DNA of 64,000 bases from a virus. Both the position numbers and the translations under genes were made by a program. Under the pieces are notes generated by a model. That model was not told the DNA's origin and did no database searches. It was given only the letters and a program-made list of their open reading frames with translations. This document shows, piece after piece, positions 23,263-30,479 of the stretch. The stretch covers positions 62,001 to 126,000 of IMG/VR virus record IMGVR_UViG_3300013099_000017. One strand, written 5' to 3'. Positions within the stretch are counted from its first letter, which is position 1, and each line of letters opens with the position of its first letter.

Positions 23263-24395
23263 GACAATTTCCAACTTTATATAAATTTGATACAAAAGGA
23301 AAAGTTCGCAGATGGGATATTTATTCTGATGAAAATATTTTTGTAGTTGAACATGGTTTAGATGGAGGTAAAATTCAATCAAAACCAACAAAATGTAAAC
23401 CCAAAAATATTGGTAAAACAAACGAAACTACACCCGAAGAACAGGCTGAAAAAGAAGCTGTTGCAAGATGGGAAAAACAAATTCGTATAGAAGATTATGC
23501 CGAAAATATTAATGAAGCTGGGTTACAAAATAGACCAATGTTGGCACATGATTATCGAAAAGTACCACATCGAGTTAATTGGAATTATACTACATGTCAA
23601 TTTAAATTAGATGGTCTGCGTTTACTTGGTGGTTATCGTTGGGATGATTCAGCACTTGTTGAATTAATGAGCAGAAAGGGTGAGGTTTATCCTATACCAC
23701 ATTTTCAGCGTCCAGTAGAAGAATTACTTGAAATCATTATTGATGAAATTGGATATGATTGTCATGCTATTGATGGTGAAGCATATATTCATGGTATGAA
23801 ATTACAACATATTACAAGTTTAGCAAGAAAAAATAAACCAGAATCATTTGATTTAAAATATTACTTATTTGATTTGGTTATGTATCATACTGAATTTGGT
23901 GAACGTTTTGGTATTTTAGAAAAAGCATTAAAAATTTATTCAAACCGCAATAATGGTAGTGATCATCCATTTGTATTAGTTGAAGTAACATCATGTGAAA
24001 ATGAAGATCAAATGAAAACTTTTCATGGTCAGGCAATTGAAAAGGGATATGAGGGTGCTATGATCCGTCATATAAACGGCAAATATAAAAAGGGACGTTC
24101 TGCCGATTTATTCAAGTATAAAGAATTTTTTGATGTTGAATGTAAAATCATTGGAATGAAATCAGATAATAATGATAATGCCATGTTTGTTGTCATTGCT
24201 CCCAATGGTGTGGAACTTGATGTAACACCAAAACGTACACACAAAGAACGTAAAGAAATGTTAAAACATCCTGATGATTATATCGGAAAATGGCTTACTG
24301 TTAAATATCAGGCATTAACTGAATCCGGTAATTTACAATTTCCAATTGGTTTAGATTTACGTGAATGTGGTGATGATGGTAAACCAATTATATGA
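23259..24395 (+). CDS. ATP-dependent DNA ligase
   Basis: 378 aa. Motif I FKLDGLR with adenylated Lys116; IDGEAYIHG (motif III area), YEGAMIRH (motif IV) and LFKYKEFFD (motif V) are in order, then an OB-type C-terminal domain. The first 45 residues (LYKFDTKGKVRRWDIYSDEN) look like a WGR-like module, unusual at the front of a phage ligase. Joins Okazaki fragments after the RNase H-like nuclease. TATA-free, within a run of coupled genes. Confidence 0.92.
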   Translation: MRQFPTLYKFDTKGKVRRWDIYSDENIFVVEHGLDGGKIQSKPTKCKPKNIGKTNETTPEEQAEKEAVARWEKQIRIEDYAENINEAGLQNRPMLAHDYRKVPHRVNWNYTTCQFKLDGLRLLGGYRWDDSALVELMSRKGEVYPIPHFQRPVEELLEIIIDEIGYDCHAIDGEAYIHGMKLQHITSLARKNKPESFDLKYYLFDLVMYHTEFGERFGILEKALKIYSNRNNGSDHPFVLVEVTSCENEDQMKTFHGQAIEKGYEGAMIRHINGKYKKGRSADLFKYKEFFDVECKIIGMKSDNNDNAMFVVIAPNGVELDVTPKRTHKERKEMLKHPDDYIGKWLTVKYQALTESGNLQFPIGLDLRECGDDGKPII

Positions 24396-25165
24396 ATAAA
24401 TTGAGGGAAAATCAGGGGGGATATTTCATAACACGAAAATCCCCGTTTATTGAAGGTGTTGAATTTAAGAAAAAAGCTATTGAAGTTGTATTTAATTTTG
24501 CTTATGCTATGACATTTGGAGAAGGTGAACATCGAGATCATAGAACTGGTGGAAGTTATAATAGAAAAAAAGGTCAAATTTTCATTAATGCTTTCCAAGG
24601 TAAATTAGCCGAAATAGCTATATTTGATGTATTCAATAAAATAAATAAGGAAGCATATAATAAATTATCTAAGATAGATTTTGATATTTATGGTTTGGGT
24701 GAATGGGATGATAGTGATATAGTTTTGGGAAAATTGAAATTTTCGATTAAATCTACAAAACATTATGGAAATTTATTATTACTTGAAACGAAAGATTGGA
24801 ATAATGCAGGGGAATATCTTCCAAATAAAAATACAGATAAAACTTGCATATATGATTATTTTGTATTAGTTAGAATTAAGCCTGATGGTGAAAAAGTAAT
24901 GAAGGAAAATAGATTACTATATTCTAATGATTATATTGAGAAGGATCATTTGTTTTCATTAATATATCAAGAACAATGGTTTTATGATATTGCAGGATAC
25001 ATAACCAATAATAACTTTAAATATATAATCGAAAATGATTTTGTTCTACCAAAGGGGGGATTACTTAATGGTAAGATACCTATGGATGCCGAAAACTATT
25101 ATGTTCAAAGTGGCGATTTAAATGATTTTCAGCGATTAGTTGGTCGATTTAAAAATACTAATTAA
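24392..25165 (+). CDS. Putative PD-(D/E)XK-type endonuclease, 257 aa
   Basis: Unknown protein with a nuclease-like core: GKLAEIAIFDVF helix, then FDIYGLGEWDDSDIVLGKLKFSIKSTKH, which fits an acidic residue, a hairpin and S-x-K of a restriction-type active site. The C-terminal part is aromatic-rich. It overlaps the ligase gene by four bases. It might degrade host DNA, act in repair, or restrict rival phages; there is no paired methylase next to it. Fold assignment is by pattern only. Confidence 0.5.
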   Translation: MNKLRENQGGYFITRKSPFIEGVEFKKKAIEVVFNFAYAMTFGEGEHRDHRTGGSYNRKKGQIFINAFQGKLAEIAIFDVFNKINKEAYNKLSKIDFDIYGLGEWDDSDIVLGKLKFSIKSTKHYGNLLLLETKDWNNAGEYLPNKNTDKTCIYDYFVLVRIKPDGEKVMKENRLLYSNDYIEKDHLFSLIYQEQWFYDIAGYITNNNFKYIIENDFVLPKGGLLNGKIPMDAENYYVQSGDLNDFQRLVGRFKNTN

Positions 25166-25447
25166 CTACTTGATTTAAAACGCTATTCTTATTAAATGAC
25201 GTTTAAATGACCATTTAATAAGAATATCCATCCTACCACACCAATTCACATATTAAAACGTCATTTAAACGTCAAATAAAAGCAACTTTTCCTTATAAAT
25301 CAACAACTTATCCCATAATAAGAAAATCCTTATAAATCAATGACTTAGAAAAAGCCTTGGTATTGTTGGAAACTCATATAAACACTGAAAAATATTCATA
25401 TTAAGTATGAATATTATGCATATTAAAAAAATAATGCTTGACAGGGG
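25166..25447 (+). other. Repeat-rich non-coding region, candidate replication origin
   Basis: No gene over about 420 bases to 25585. Contains nested inverted repeats: 14 bp (25185-25198 with 25212-25225), 14 bp (25198-25211 with 25260-25273), 10 bp (25391-25400 with 25406-25415). A 14-bp direct repeat TCCTTATAAATCAA occurs at 25290 and 25327, with TTATCCCA near the first. Very AT-rich. Organised repeats next to ligase and a strong promoter suggest an origin; a regulatory hub is the alternative. Confidence 0.5.
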
Positions 25448-25475
25448 TTGACAAGATTTCAACTAGTGGTATAAT
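25448..25475 (+). promoter_or_regulatory. Strong sigma70 promoter with operator-like dyad
   Basis: TTGACA (25448-25453), 16 bases, TATAAT (25470-25475). A second TTGACA starts at 25438. AGTGG and CCACT flank the -10 symmetrically, like a repressor site. The leader to 25586 is about 100 nt and holds a GCCT/GGC..GCC/AGGC hairpin (25535-25556). Confidence 0.75.
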
Positions 25476-25585
25476 TCCACTGTTAATAATGAATGTTAGG
25501 GATCTATAATATATTATGTAGAAGAAAAAGGTTTGCCTTTGGCAATGCCGTAGGCAGTTAATTAATGAATAATAAGGAATAAATA

Positions 25586-25903
25586 ATGAATTTAAAGTTT
25601 GATAAAGAACATTGGTTAAAAGATAAAGAGTATTTTAACAAAAATGATGGTGTTGATCTTGATGTTGAATTAATGGATAAGTATAAATATTATTTTTTTG
25701 GTTTTATAGATTCTCCTGTTGATATATATGAGAATGTTGTTATTGAAGCCAAATCAAATAATTTTCATAATGAAGATAAATTAAGATTATATCTTGATTC
25801 ATATCGTGGTACTTGTAAAAAATTGATATTGTATTGTATTTTACGAAATAATAATGATATGTTAAGATTAAGATATGTAATAATTCCGGAGGATGTTGAA
25901 TAA
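25586..25903 (+). CDS. Hypothetical protein, 105 aa (tandem paralogue 1)
   Basis: Not recognised. Shares with the next gene the start FDKEHWL.DKE.F, then LDVELMDKYK.YFFGF...PVD, RLYLDS.RGT.KL.LY.ILRN. Acidic and soluble. The pair is read from the strong promoter at 25448, so it should be abundant early. Tandem duplication is clear from the sequence. Confidence 0.65.
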   Translation: MNLKFDKEHWLKDKEYFNKNDGVDLDVELMDKYKYYFFGFIDSPVDIYENVVIEAKSNNFHNEDKLRLYLDSYRGTCKKLILYCILRNNNDMLRLRYVIIPEDVE

Positions 25904-26208
25904 TGCAATTAATATTTGATAAAGAACATTGGTTAAGGGATAAAGAAGAATTCCAAAATGATCTTGATGAACTTGATGTTGAATTGATGGATAAGTATAA
26001 AGACTATTTTTTTGGTTTTATGGAATGTCCGGTTGATTCATATTATGACAATCAGTTGATTATTGCTAAAATTACTGATTTATATGATGAAGATGAATTG
26101 AGATTATATCTTGACTCACATCGTGGAACTGGGACAAAATTGGTATTATATCAGATTTTACGCAATGAAAATGGTATGATACGATTAAGATCGGCAATGA
26201 TTTCATAA
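25903..26208 (+). CDS. Hypothetical protein, 101 aa (tandem paralogue 2)
   Basis: Second copy of the pair, TAATG-coupled to the first after GGAGGATG. Roughly half of the residues are identical over the full length. The copies differ most in the loop after residue 15 and at the C-terminus. Confidence 0.65.
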   Translation: MQLIFDKEHWLRDKEEFQNDLDELDVELMDKYKDYFFGFMECPVDSYYDNQLIIAKITDLYDEDELRLYLDSHRGTGTKLVLYQILRNENGMIRLRSAMIS

Positions 26209-26255
26209 TATATCTCTTTTGGGATATATATATTTCATGAAAATTAAACGATAAT
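26209..26255 (+). promoter_or_regulatory. Early promoter, variant box (TCTCTTTTGGG)
   Basis: TATATCTCTTTTGGG ends at 26223; 26 bases later GATAAT (26250-26255). Leader ATTTCCAAAAGGAAAA before 26292. The box flanks pair as an AT-rich hairpin. Confidence 0.68.
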
Positions 26256-26291
26256 ACAAGCATAAGATAAATTTCCAAAAGGAAAATAGTT

Positions 26292-26501
26292 ATGTCAATC
26301 ATTACATTAACAGCATTAGTTGAAGATAATGTACTCAATTTATATCCTGCAATATCAAAAGATGATAAGTGGTTTATTAGACATGATGGTGGTGCTAATG
26401 GTCAATTCACATTATTTGAAGTTTTAAGCAATGATGAAGTAGTAATAGTTGATTATTTTTCTACTGTTGATAAAGCAATTGAAGTAGGACAAAAACTATA
26501 A
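26292..26501 (+). CDS. Hypothetical protein, 69 aa
   Basis: Not recognised. Beta-rich small protein with RHDGGANGQFTLFEVLSNDEVVIVDYFST. Coupled by TAATG to the next gene. Confidence 0.55.
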   Translation: MSIITLTALVEDNVLNLYPAISKDDKWFIRHDGGANGQFTLFEVLSNDEVVIVDYFSTVDKAIEVGQKL

Positions 26502-26902
26502 TGTTATCAATAGTTGATATTAAAGCAGGAAAAGCCATTTTTACCGTATCTAATGATAAGGGTGATCATTACACATATAAAGTGAGTAAAGCGGATAATG
26601 GTTCTGTTTGGTTTGTTTCAACATTGGTTGGAAGTGATAACGAGAATTCTTATTCTTATCTTGGTATAATTACTACTGCAAATATTTTCAGATTGACCAA
26701 AGGTTCAAAATTTGGTGAAGATTCAAAATCATATAAAATTTTTAAATGGGTATTTGATATTATCAAAGGTGTCAAATCATTACCAATTGGATATGATGTT
26801 AAACATGCAGGATGTTGTTTGAAATGTGGTAGAACTTTGACAACACCCGAAAGTATTGATAGTGGTTATGGTCCGGTTTGTCTTAAAAAGGTATATGGTT
26901 AA
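26501..26902 (+). CDS. Zinc-binding tail protein (DUF6011-like), 133 aa
   Basis: The last 32 residues carry CCLKCGRTLTTPESIDSGYGPVC, the four-Cys zinc knuckle (C..C-G-R-x-L-x-x-P-x-S-x-x-x-G-x-G-P-x-C) seen in DUF6011-type phage and actinobacterial proteins. The N-terminal 95 residues are beta-rich (VIFTVSNDKGDHYTYKV). Role unknown; often encoded near nucleic-acid enzymes. Confidence 0.65.
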   Translation: MLSIVDIKAGKAIFTVSNDKGDHYTYKVSKADNGSVWFVSTLVGSDNENSYSYLGIITTANIFRLTKGSKFGEDSKSYKIFKWVFDIIKGVKSLPIGYDVKHAGCCLKCGRTLTTPESIDSGYGPVCLKKVYG

Positions 26903-26904
26903 TT

Positions 26905-27072
26905 ATGAAACAACTTGAATTTAAACCATATTTTGATGGTGGATTAAATTTAGTTGGTGATTATACCGTTGTTTGGTGTGGACGTTCAATTGTTCTTTTG
27001 GGTACATATGATGGTATTGAAAATATTGATACTAGAGAATATATTATTAACATTAATGATTTGACTTTATAG
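26905..27072 (+). CDS. Hypothetical protein, 55 aa
   Basis: Not recognised. Small beta-rich acidic protein (YTVVWCGRSIVLLGTYDGIENIDT). Starts two bases after the previous stop, with only a weak GGTTAATT upstream. Confidence 0.5.
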   Translation: MKQLEFKPYFDGGLNLVGDYTVVWCGRSIVLLGTYDGIENIDTREYIININDLTL

Positions 27073-27079
27073 GTGAAAA

Positions 27080-27268
27080 ATGTTTAAAATTGAAGTACAC
27101 ACCGTTGATGGAGAAACAACTTATACAGCGATAGCAATTGAAGAAGTTTATAATATTTATTATATTGATGGAACTTGGACTGCTATTGACAAAGATAATA
27201 AAATTGTTGATAAAGACAGGTATCGTTATGATTTATTTGATAGGTTGGAAATGTTATATGAAAAATAA
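27080..27268 (+). CDS. Hypothetical protein, 62 aa
   Basis: Not recognised. Beta-strand rhythm (FKIEVHTVDGETTYTAIAIEEVYNIYYIDGTWTAID). Preceded by AGGTGAAAA. Overlaps the next start by 11 bases. Confidence 0.5.
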   Translation: MFKIEVHTVDGETTYTAIAIEEVYNIYYIDGTWTAIDKDNKIVDKDRYRYDLFDRLEMLYEK

Positions 27269-27425
27269 AGAACCATGTATTGATTGTCCGGATAAAGAAG
27301 AAATTCTTAAATTATTAAATTCGGTTCATGATAAGGGTGTACCAAATTGGTCAACATCTGATCTTCAATTGGTTCGTGAAAATTTGAAGTTATTAACTTA
27401 TCTTTGGTTCAGGGTCGAATTATGA
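27258..27425 (+). CDS. Hypothetical protein, 55 aa
   Basis: Not recognised. CIDC pair near the N-terminus, then helices. Start at 27258 is the first ATG clear of the long upstream shadow frame. Overlaps the methyltransferase start. Confidence 0.5.
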   Translation: MKNKEPCIDCPDKEEILKLLNSVHDKGVPNWSTSDLQLVRENLKLLTYLWFRVEL

Positions 27426-28354
27426 ATGTATTGGGATTGTTTTCTGGTATTGGTGGATTTGAATATGGATTACAAAATGTTGGATATAATATTAAGGCAT
27501 TATGTGAGATTGAACCATATCCAGTTTCAGTATTAAAGAAAAACTTTCCAACTATACCTATAATTAATGACGTTAGGGATATTGTTCATAATTCATTTAA
27601 AGATATTGATGTTATTGCTGGTGGATTTCCATGTACAGATATATCCAGAGCAGGAAAAATGAATGGTGGTATACGTGGTGAAAAATCTGGATTATGGTTT
27701 GAATTTAGGAGAATAATAAATGACATTAAACCAAAATATGCTATTATTGAAAACGTCAATTCAATACTTGGAAACGGAATTGAAACAGTCTTATCCAACC
27801 TTGCCGAAATCGGGTATGATGCGACTTGGACATCGTATGACACAAAATACTTTGGATTACCACAACGTAGAAGTAGAGTGTATATTATTGCCGTTCGTGA
27901 CGGAATCAAAGACGGAACCGAAATCTTCCAGTTTAAAGAACGTAGTACAGAACAACACAGATACAAAGTTCAATCTATCAAAAAGAGCTTTGAATGGGAT
28001 TATACGCAGGATGGAAGAATCGAAAATCCCTTTGCCTTTTTTACTAGACAAAGAAGTGATGAATTTGCTTGTACAGGATTAAGTTCTACTTTAATGAAGC
28101 GAGATTATAAAGATTTTACCGATATAATAGCCCAAAATGGACAATTAAGACGGGTTACACCAACTGAGCGTATGTTGTTGCAGGGGTTTCCAAAAGATTG
28201 GCTTATAAAGTCAACTAACACCAATATGTATTCATGCAATGGAATGAGTGTACCAGTTATTGAAGAAATTGGAAAACAATTATTTCAATATGATAAAAAA
28301 TATGGTATGATGTCATATGTTAAAGATATTAAACTACAAAGGAAATTGTTTTGA
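27422..28354 (+). CDS. DNA cytosine-5 methyltransferase
   Basis: 310 aa with the full C5 motif series: I LGLFSGIGGFEYGL (4-17), IV GGFPCTDISRAG with catalytic Cys71, VI IIENV, VIII LPQRRSRVYII, IX/X RRVTPTERMLLQGFPKDW and NGMSVPVIEEIG. The variable region for target choice is short. Likely protects phage DNA from host restriction. ATG 27422 is chosen because the family begins M-x-V-L-x-L-F-S-G. Bases about 27740-27970 use more C- and G-ending codons than either flank, so the gene may be a mosaic. Confidence 0.92.
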   Translation: MNVLGLFSGIGGFEYGLQNVGYNIKALCEIEPYPVSVLKKNFPTIPIINDVRDIVHNSFKDIDVIAGGFPCTDISRAGKMNGGIRGEKSGLWFEFRRIINDIKPKYAIIENVNSILGNGIETVLSNLAEIGYDATWTSYDTKYFGLPQRRSRVYIIAVRDGIKDGTEIFQFKERSTEQHRYKVQSIKKSFEWDYTQDGRIENPFAFFTRQRSDEFACTGLSSTLMKRDYKDFTDIIAQNGQLRRVTPTERMLLQGFPKDWLIKSTNTNMYSCNGMSVPVIEEIGKQLFQYDKKYGMMSYVKDIKLQRKLF

Positions 28355-29010
28355 AAAAAGATACTTTTAAGTTTGAAGATATTGATAATTTTAATCGACA
28401 TATTGAATTGTCTATCCCAAATTACAAAGGATTAGTTGATATATTCACATCATTTGCTTATGAATTCACTACACATGATGGGGTATTAATTGATTTGGGG
28501 TGTAGTACAGGATCATTCTTGGAACAATTGCCAAAAATAAAAAGTGCTCAATATATTGGTGTTGATGAAGTTGAATTTGTAGATCAAATTAATGTTAATA
28601 ATGAATTTGATTATACTTTTATTAAAGGTGATATCTTGGATTGTTTAACTGAATATAATAATGATGATATTGATGTTATTGTATTAATGTTTACATTACA
28701 GTTTTTGGGTAATAAAAAACGTAAAAAAGTTGTTCAAGAATTAAAGAAATTTGTTGAACGTGGTACAACTGTATTAATATCGGAAAAAGTTTATTTAAAT
28801 GATAGTAAAGTTAATTCTATTTTACAAAGAAACCATAGAGCAATGAAGCGTCATAATTTTACTGATACTGAAATAGTAAATAAAGAATATCAATTGGCTG
28901 GCTCAATGTTTAATAAATCATATACTGACATTATAGAAGAATTGAATTTTATTGGAAATGTCAACCAAGTTTGGCAAAGTTATAATTTTATGGGATGGGT
29001 GATAAAATGA
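28351..29010 (+). CDS. SAM-dependent methyltransferase, CmoA-like
   Basis: 219 aa, TTG start overlapping the previous TGA, with AAAGG upstream. SAM motif IDLGCSTGSFLEQL (about 46-59); then VIVLMFTLQFLG, VLISEKVYLND, and a C-terminal stretch H.AMKRHNFTDTEI..K...L...M....Y.DIIEELNFIGNVNQVWQSYNFMGW that follows the layout of CmoA, the carboxy-SAM synthase for tRNA wobble-U cmo5U modification. No CmoB is seen. A host CmoB could use its product. Other small-molecule methyltransferase roles are possible. Confidence 0.7.
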   Translation: MKKDTFKFEDIDNFNRHIELSIPNYKGLVDIFTSFAYEFTTHDGVLIDLGCSTGSFLEQLPKIKSAQYIGVDEVEFVDQINVNNEFDYTFIKGDILDCLTEYNNDDIDVIVLMFTLQFLGNKKRKKVVQELKKFVERGTTVLISEKVYLNDSKVNSILQRNHRAMKRHNFTDTEIVNKEYQLAGSMFNKSYTDIIEELNFIGNVNQVWQSYNFMGWVIK

Positions 29011-29252
29011 TTGAATTAGATGAACCAAAATATAAACAAGCAATAAAAATGTTATATGATAATGGTATTATGTGTGAAGCTGTACGTGATGAAGAAAATG
29101 ATATAAAATTGGCAGTTGAAGGAGAATTTAATTTTTTTGATTATTATCCTTCAACAGGTAGATGGGTGCAACGATTGAGTCATGAATATTTGAGTACAGC
29201 CAGAGAAGGATTTAGTTTACTAAAATTAATTAATTATATAAAGGATCAATAA
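29007..29252 (+). CDS. Hypothetical protein, 81 aa (paralogue of next)
   Basis: Not recognised. Shares F-x-D-x-YPSTG-x-W...GFSLLKLI..I with the following gene; tandem duplication. ATG 29007 overlaps the methyltransferase stop. Confidence 0.6.
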   Translation: MIELDEPKYKQAIKMLYDNGIMCEAVRDEENDIKLAVEGEFNFFDYYPSTGRWVQRLSHEYLSTAREGFSLLKLINYIKDQ

Positions 29253-29485
29253 TGCACGATAAAACACAAAGAGCTATGGATGCTTTGGAAATTAATCAGA
29301 TTGGGTTTGAAGTAAAAAATAATGGTATCCAGTTAATTGTAGAGGGGAATGATGGATTTATTGATTTTTACCCTACTACAGGAAATTGGAAATGTCGAAT
29401 TAATGATTCTGAAACTTATGATTCAGGAACCGGATTTAGTTTGAGAAATTTAATTGATCATATTTTGGGGGATCATCGTGGGTGA
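29252..29485 (+). CDS. Hypothetical protein, 77 aa (paralogue of previous)
   Basis: Second copy: GFIDFYPTTGNWKCR...GTGFSLRNLIDHIL. TAATG-coupled to the first copy. Function unknown. Confidence 0.6.
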   Translation: MHDKTQRAMDALEINQIGFEVKNNGIQLIVEGNDGFIDFYPTTGNWKCRINDSETYDSGTGFSLRNLIDHILGDHRG

Positions 29486-29732
29486 AATATCCGATAGTTA
29501 TTATTTACCAGTAAAAGAAGATTCCTTTATTACTTATGCTATTGCCAAAGAAGATGTGATGGAAGAATTTAGATATTTAACAAATATCTCTCAATATTCA
29601 CCATCACTCAAACGAGCTAATATATATAAATTAAATGAAGGATTATCTAAATTATTCCAATTAGAAAATCATGTTTTGTTGAAGTTGGAAACTAAGGTAA
29701 GTCGGGTTGACGTGGAGGTCAAAAATGGCTAG
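29478..29732 (+). CDS. Hypothetical protein, 84 aa (GTG start)
   Basis: Not recognised. GTG at 29478 is favoured because TTGGGGGATC lies just upstream and it overlaps the previous stop. Acidic N-terminal half, basic C-terminal half. Overlaps the next start by 8 bases. Confidence 0.5.
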   Translation: MGEISDSYYLPVKEDSFITYAIAKEDVMEEFRYLTNISQYSPSLKRANIYKLNEGLSKLFQLENHVLLKLETKVSRVDVEVKNG

Positions 29733-29964
29733 AAAAGGTAAAAAACGTAGTATTGCAGTATTTGGTTGTACTCTTGATGATGGTTCATAATTGAATCACA
29801 CAGATTCTGAATTTGTTTCTGTTATTGTAAATCCTGATAAAACTGTAAGTGTAACTGATATTAACAACAATAGTACAATATTATTAGATATTAATGGTGA
29901 TCCGGTTAAATCCGAGAACAAATTAATTAACGATAATATTTTGCCATTTCTTTCAATTCTATAA
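29725..29964 (+). pseudogene. Small gene with an in-frame TAA
   Basis: ATG 29725 (strong GTGGAGG upstream) gives MARKGKKRSIAVFGCTLDDGS, then TAA 29788-29790, then the same frame stays open for 57 codons (LNHTDSEFVSVIVNPDKTVSVTD...) to 29964. The two halves look like one protein. TAA is one change from CAA (Gln). The TTG after the stop might also serve as a start. The tail overlaps the end of a minus-strand HNH gene, which may have inserted here. Confidence 0.55.
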
Positions 29965-30238
29965 TAGAAAGATTATTTTTGGCACGATTGGCTTTAACTG
30001 ATAAAACTTGAATATTGTCTGGTTCATAACCAAGATCACTATCAATTCTATCTATTGAAGGTGAAAATTCATTATAACCCCTTGCATTATAATCAATAAT
30101 ATGGTTTAATAGTGGACACGTTAAAGGTAATGATAAATCATATAAATCGGTTAATGTGAGTGTAAATTTAATATTTCTTTTTTTAGCAGATGCTTTCAAA
30201 TGAGATAATAATTTTTTGTAGTTTAGTGTATGTATCAT
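29927..30238 (-). CDS. HNH endonuclease (homing-type), the only clear minus-strand gene
   Basis: 103 aa from the ATG at 30238 (a longer frame exists but the family start fits here). CPLLNHIIDY..., then SPSIDRIDSDLGYEPDNIQVLSVKANRAKNN: the H-N-H type layout of phage homing endonucleases (C-P-x-L, x-S-x-D-R-I-D-x-x-x-G-Y-x-x-x-N-I-x-V-x-S-x-x-A-N-x-x-K). Opposite to all neighbours, between an interrupted gene and a zinc-knuckle gene, as expected of a selfish insertion. Confidence 0.82.
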   Translation of the reverse strand: MIHTLNYKKLLSHLKASAKKRNIKFTLTLTDLYDLSLPLTCPLLNHIIDYNARGYNEFSPSIDRIDSDLGYEPDNIQVLSVKANRAKNNLSIIELKEMAKYYR

Positions 30239-30269
30239 AATATTGTAATTATTTATAAGGTGAAATAAA

Positions 30270-30434
30270 ATGAACGATTGTTTTAGATGTAAGCGGAAAC
30301 ACACAACATATTGTAATAGTTGTCGTAAAAATCCAAAATTGAAAGATAATTTCATTGAAAGTGATGAATATCATATTAATAAGTGGAGTTTGGAAGGAAA
30401 AGGTGCTAAGGTAATTGATGTCACTTATATGTAA
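30270..30434 (+). CDS. Small zinc-knuckle protein, 54 aa
   Basis: MNDCFRCKRKHTTYCNSCRK has two CxxC pairs (residues 4-7 and 15-18) in a basic context. Likely binds zinc and perhaps RNA or DNA. AAGGTGAAATAAA upstream. The AT-rich gap before it separates it from the HNH gene read the other way. Confidence 0.6.
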   Translation: MNDCFRCKRKHTTYCNSCRKNPKLKDNFIESDEYHINKWSLEGKGAKVIDVTYM

Positions 30435-30444
30435 TTATTATTTT

Positions 30445-30452
30445 TATAAATA
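30445..30452 (+). promoter_or_regulatory. T4-type late promoter TATAAATA
   Basis: Exact octamer 28 bases upstream of the 30480 start. The gene it drives carries a capsid-targeting peptide, which fits late timing. Confidence 0.65.
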
Positions 30453-30479
30453 GATAAAATAACTTTATAAGGTCAATTA

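Noticed and set aside
25301-25320. A DnaA box (TTATCCCAT) in the 25-kb region
   Set aside because: Only a partial match to TTATNCACA and only one copy; not enough to invoke host DnaA.
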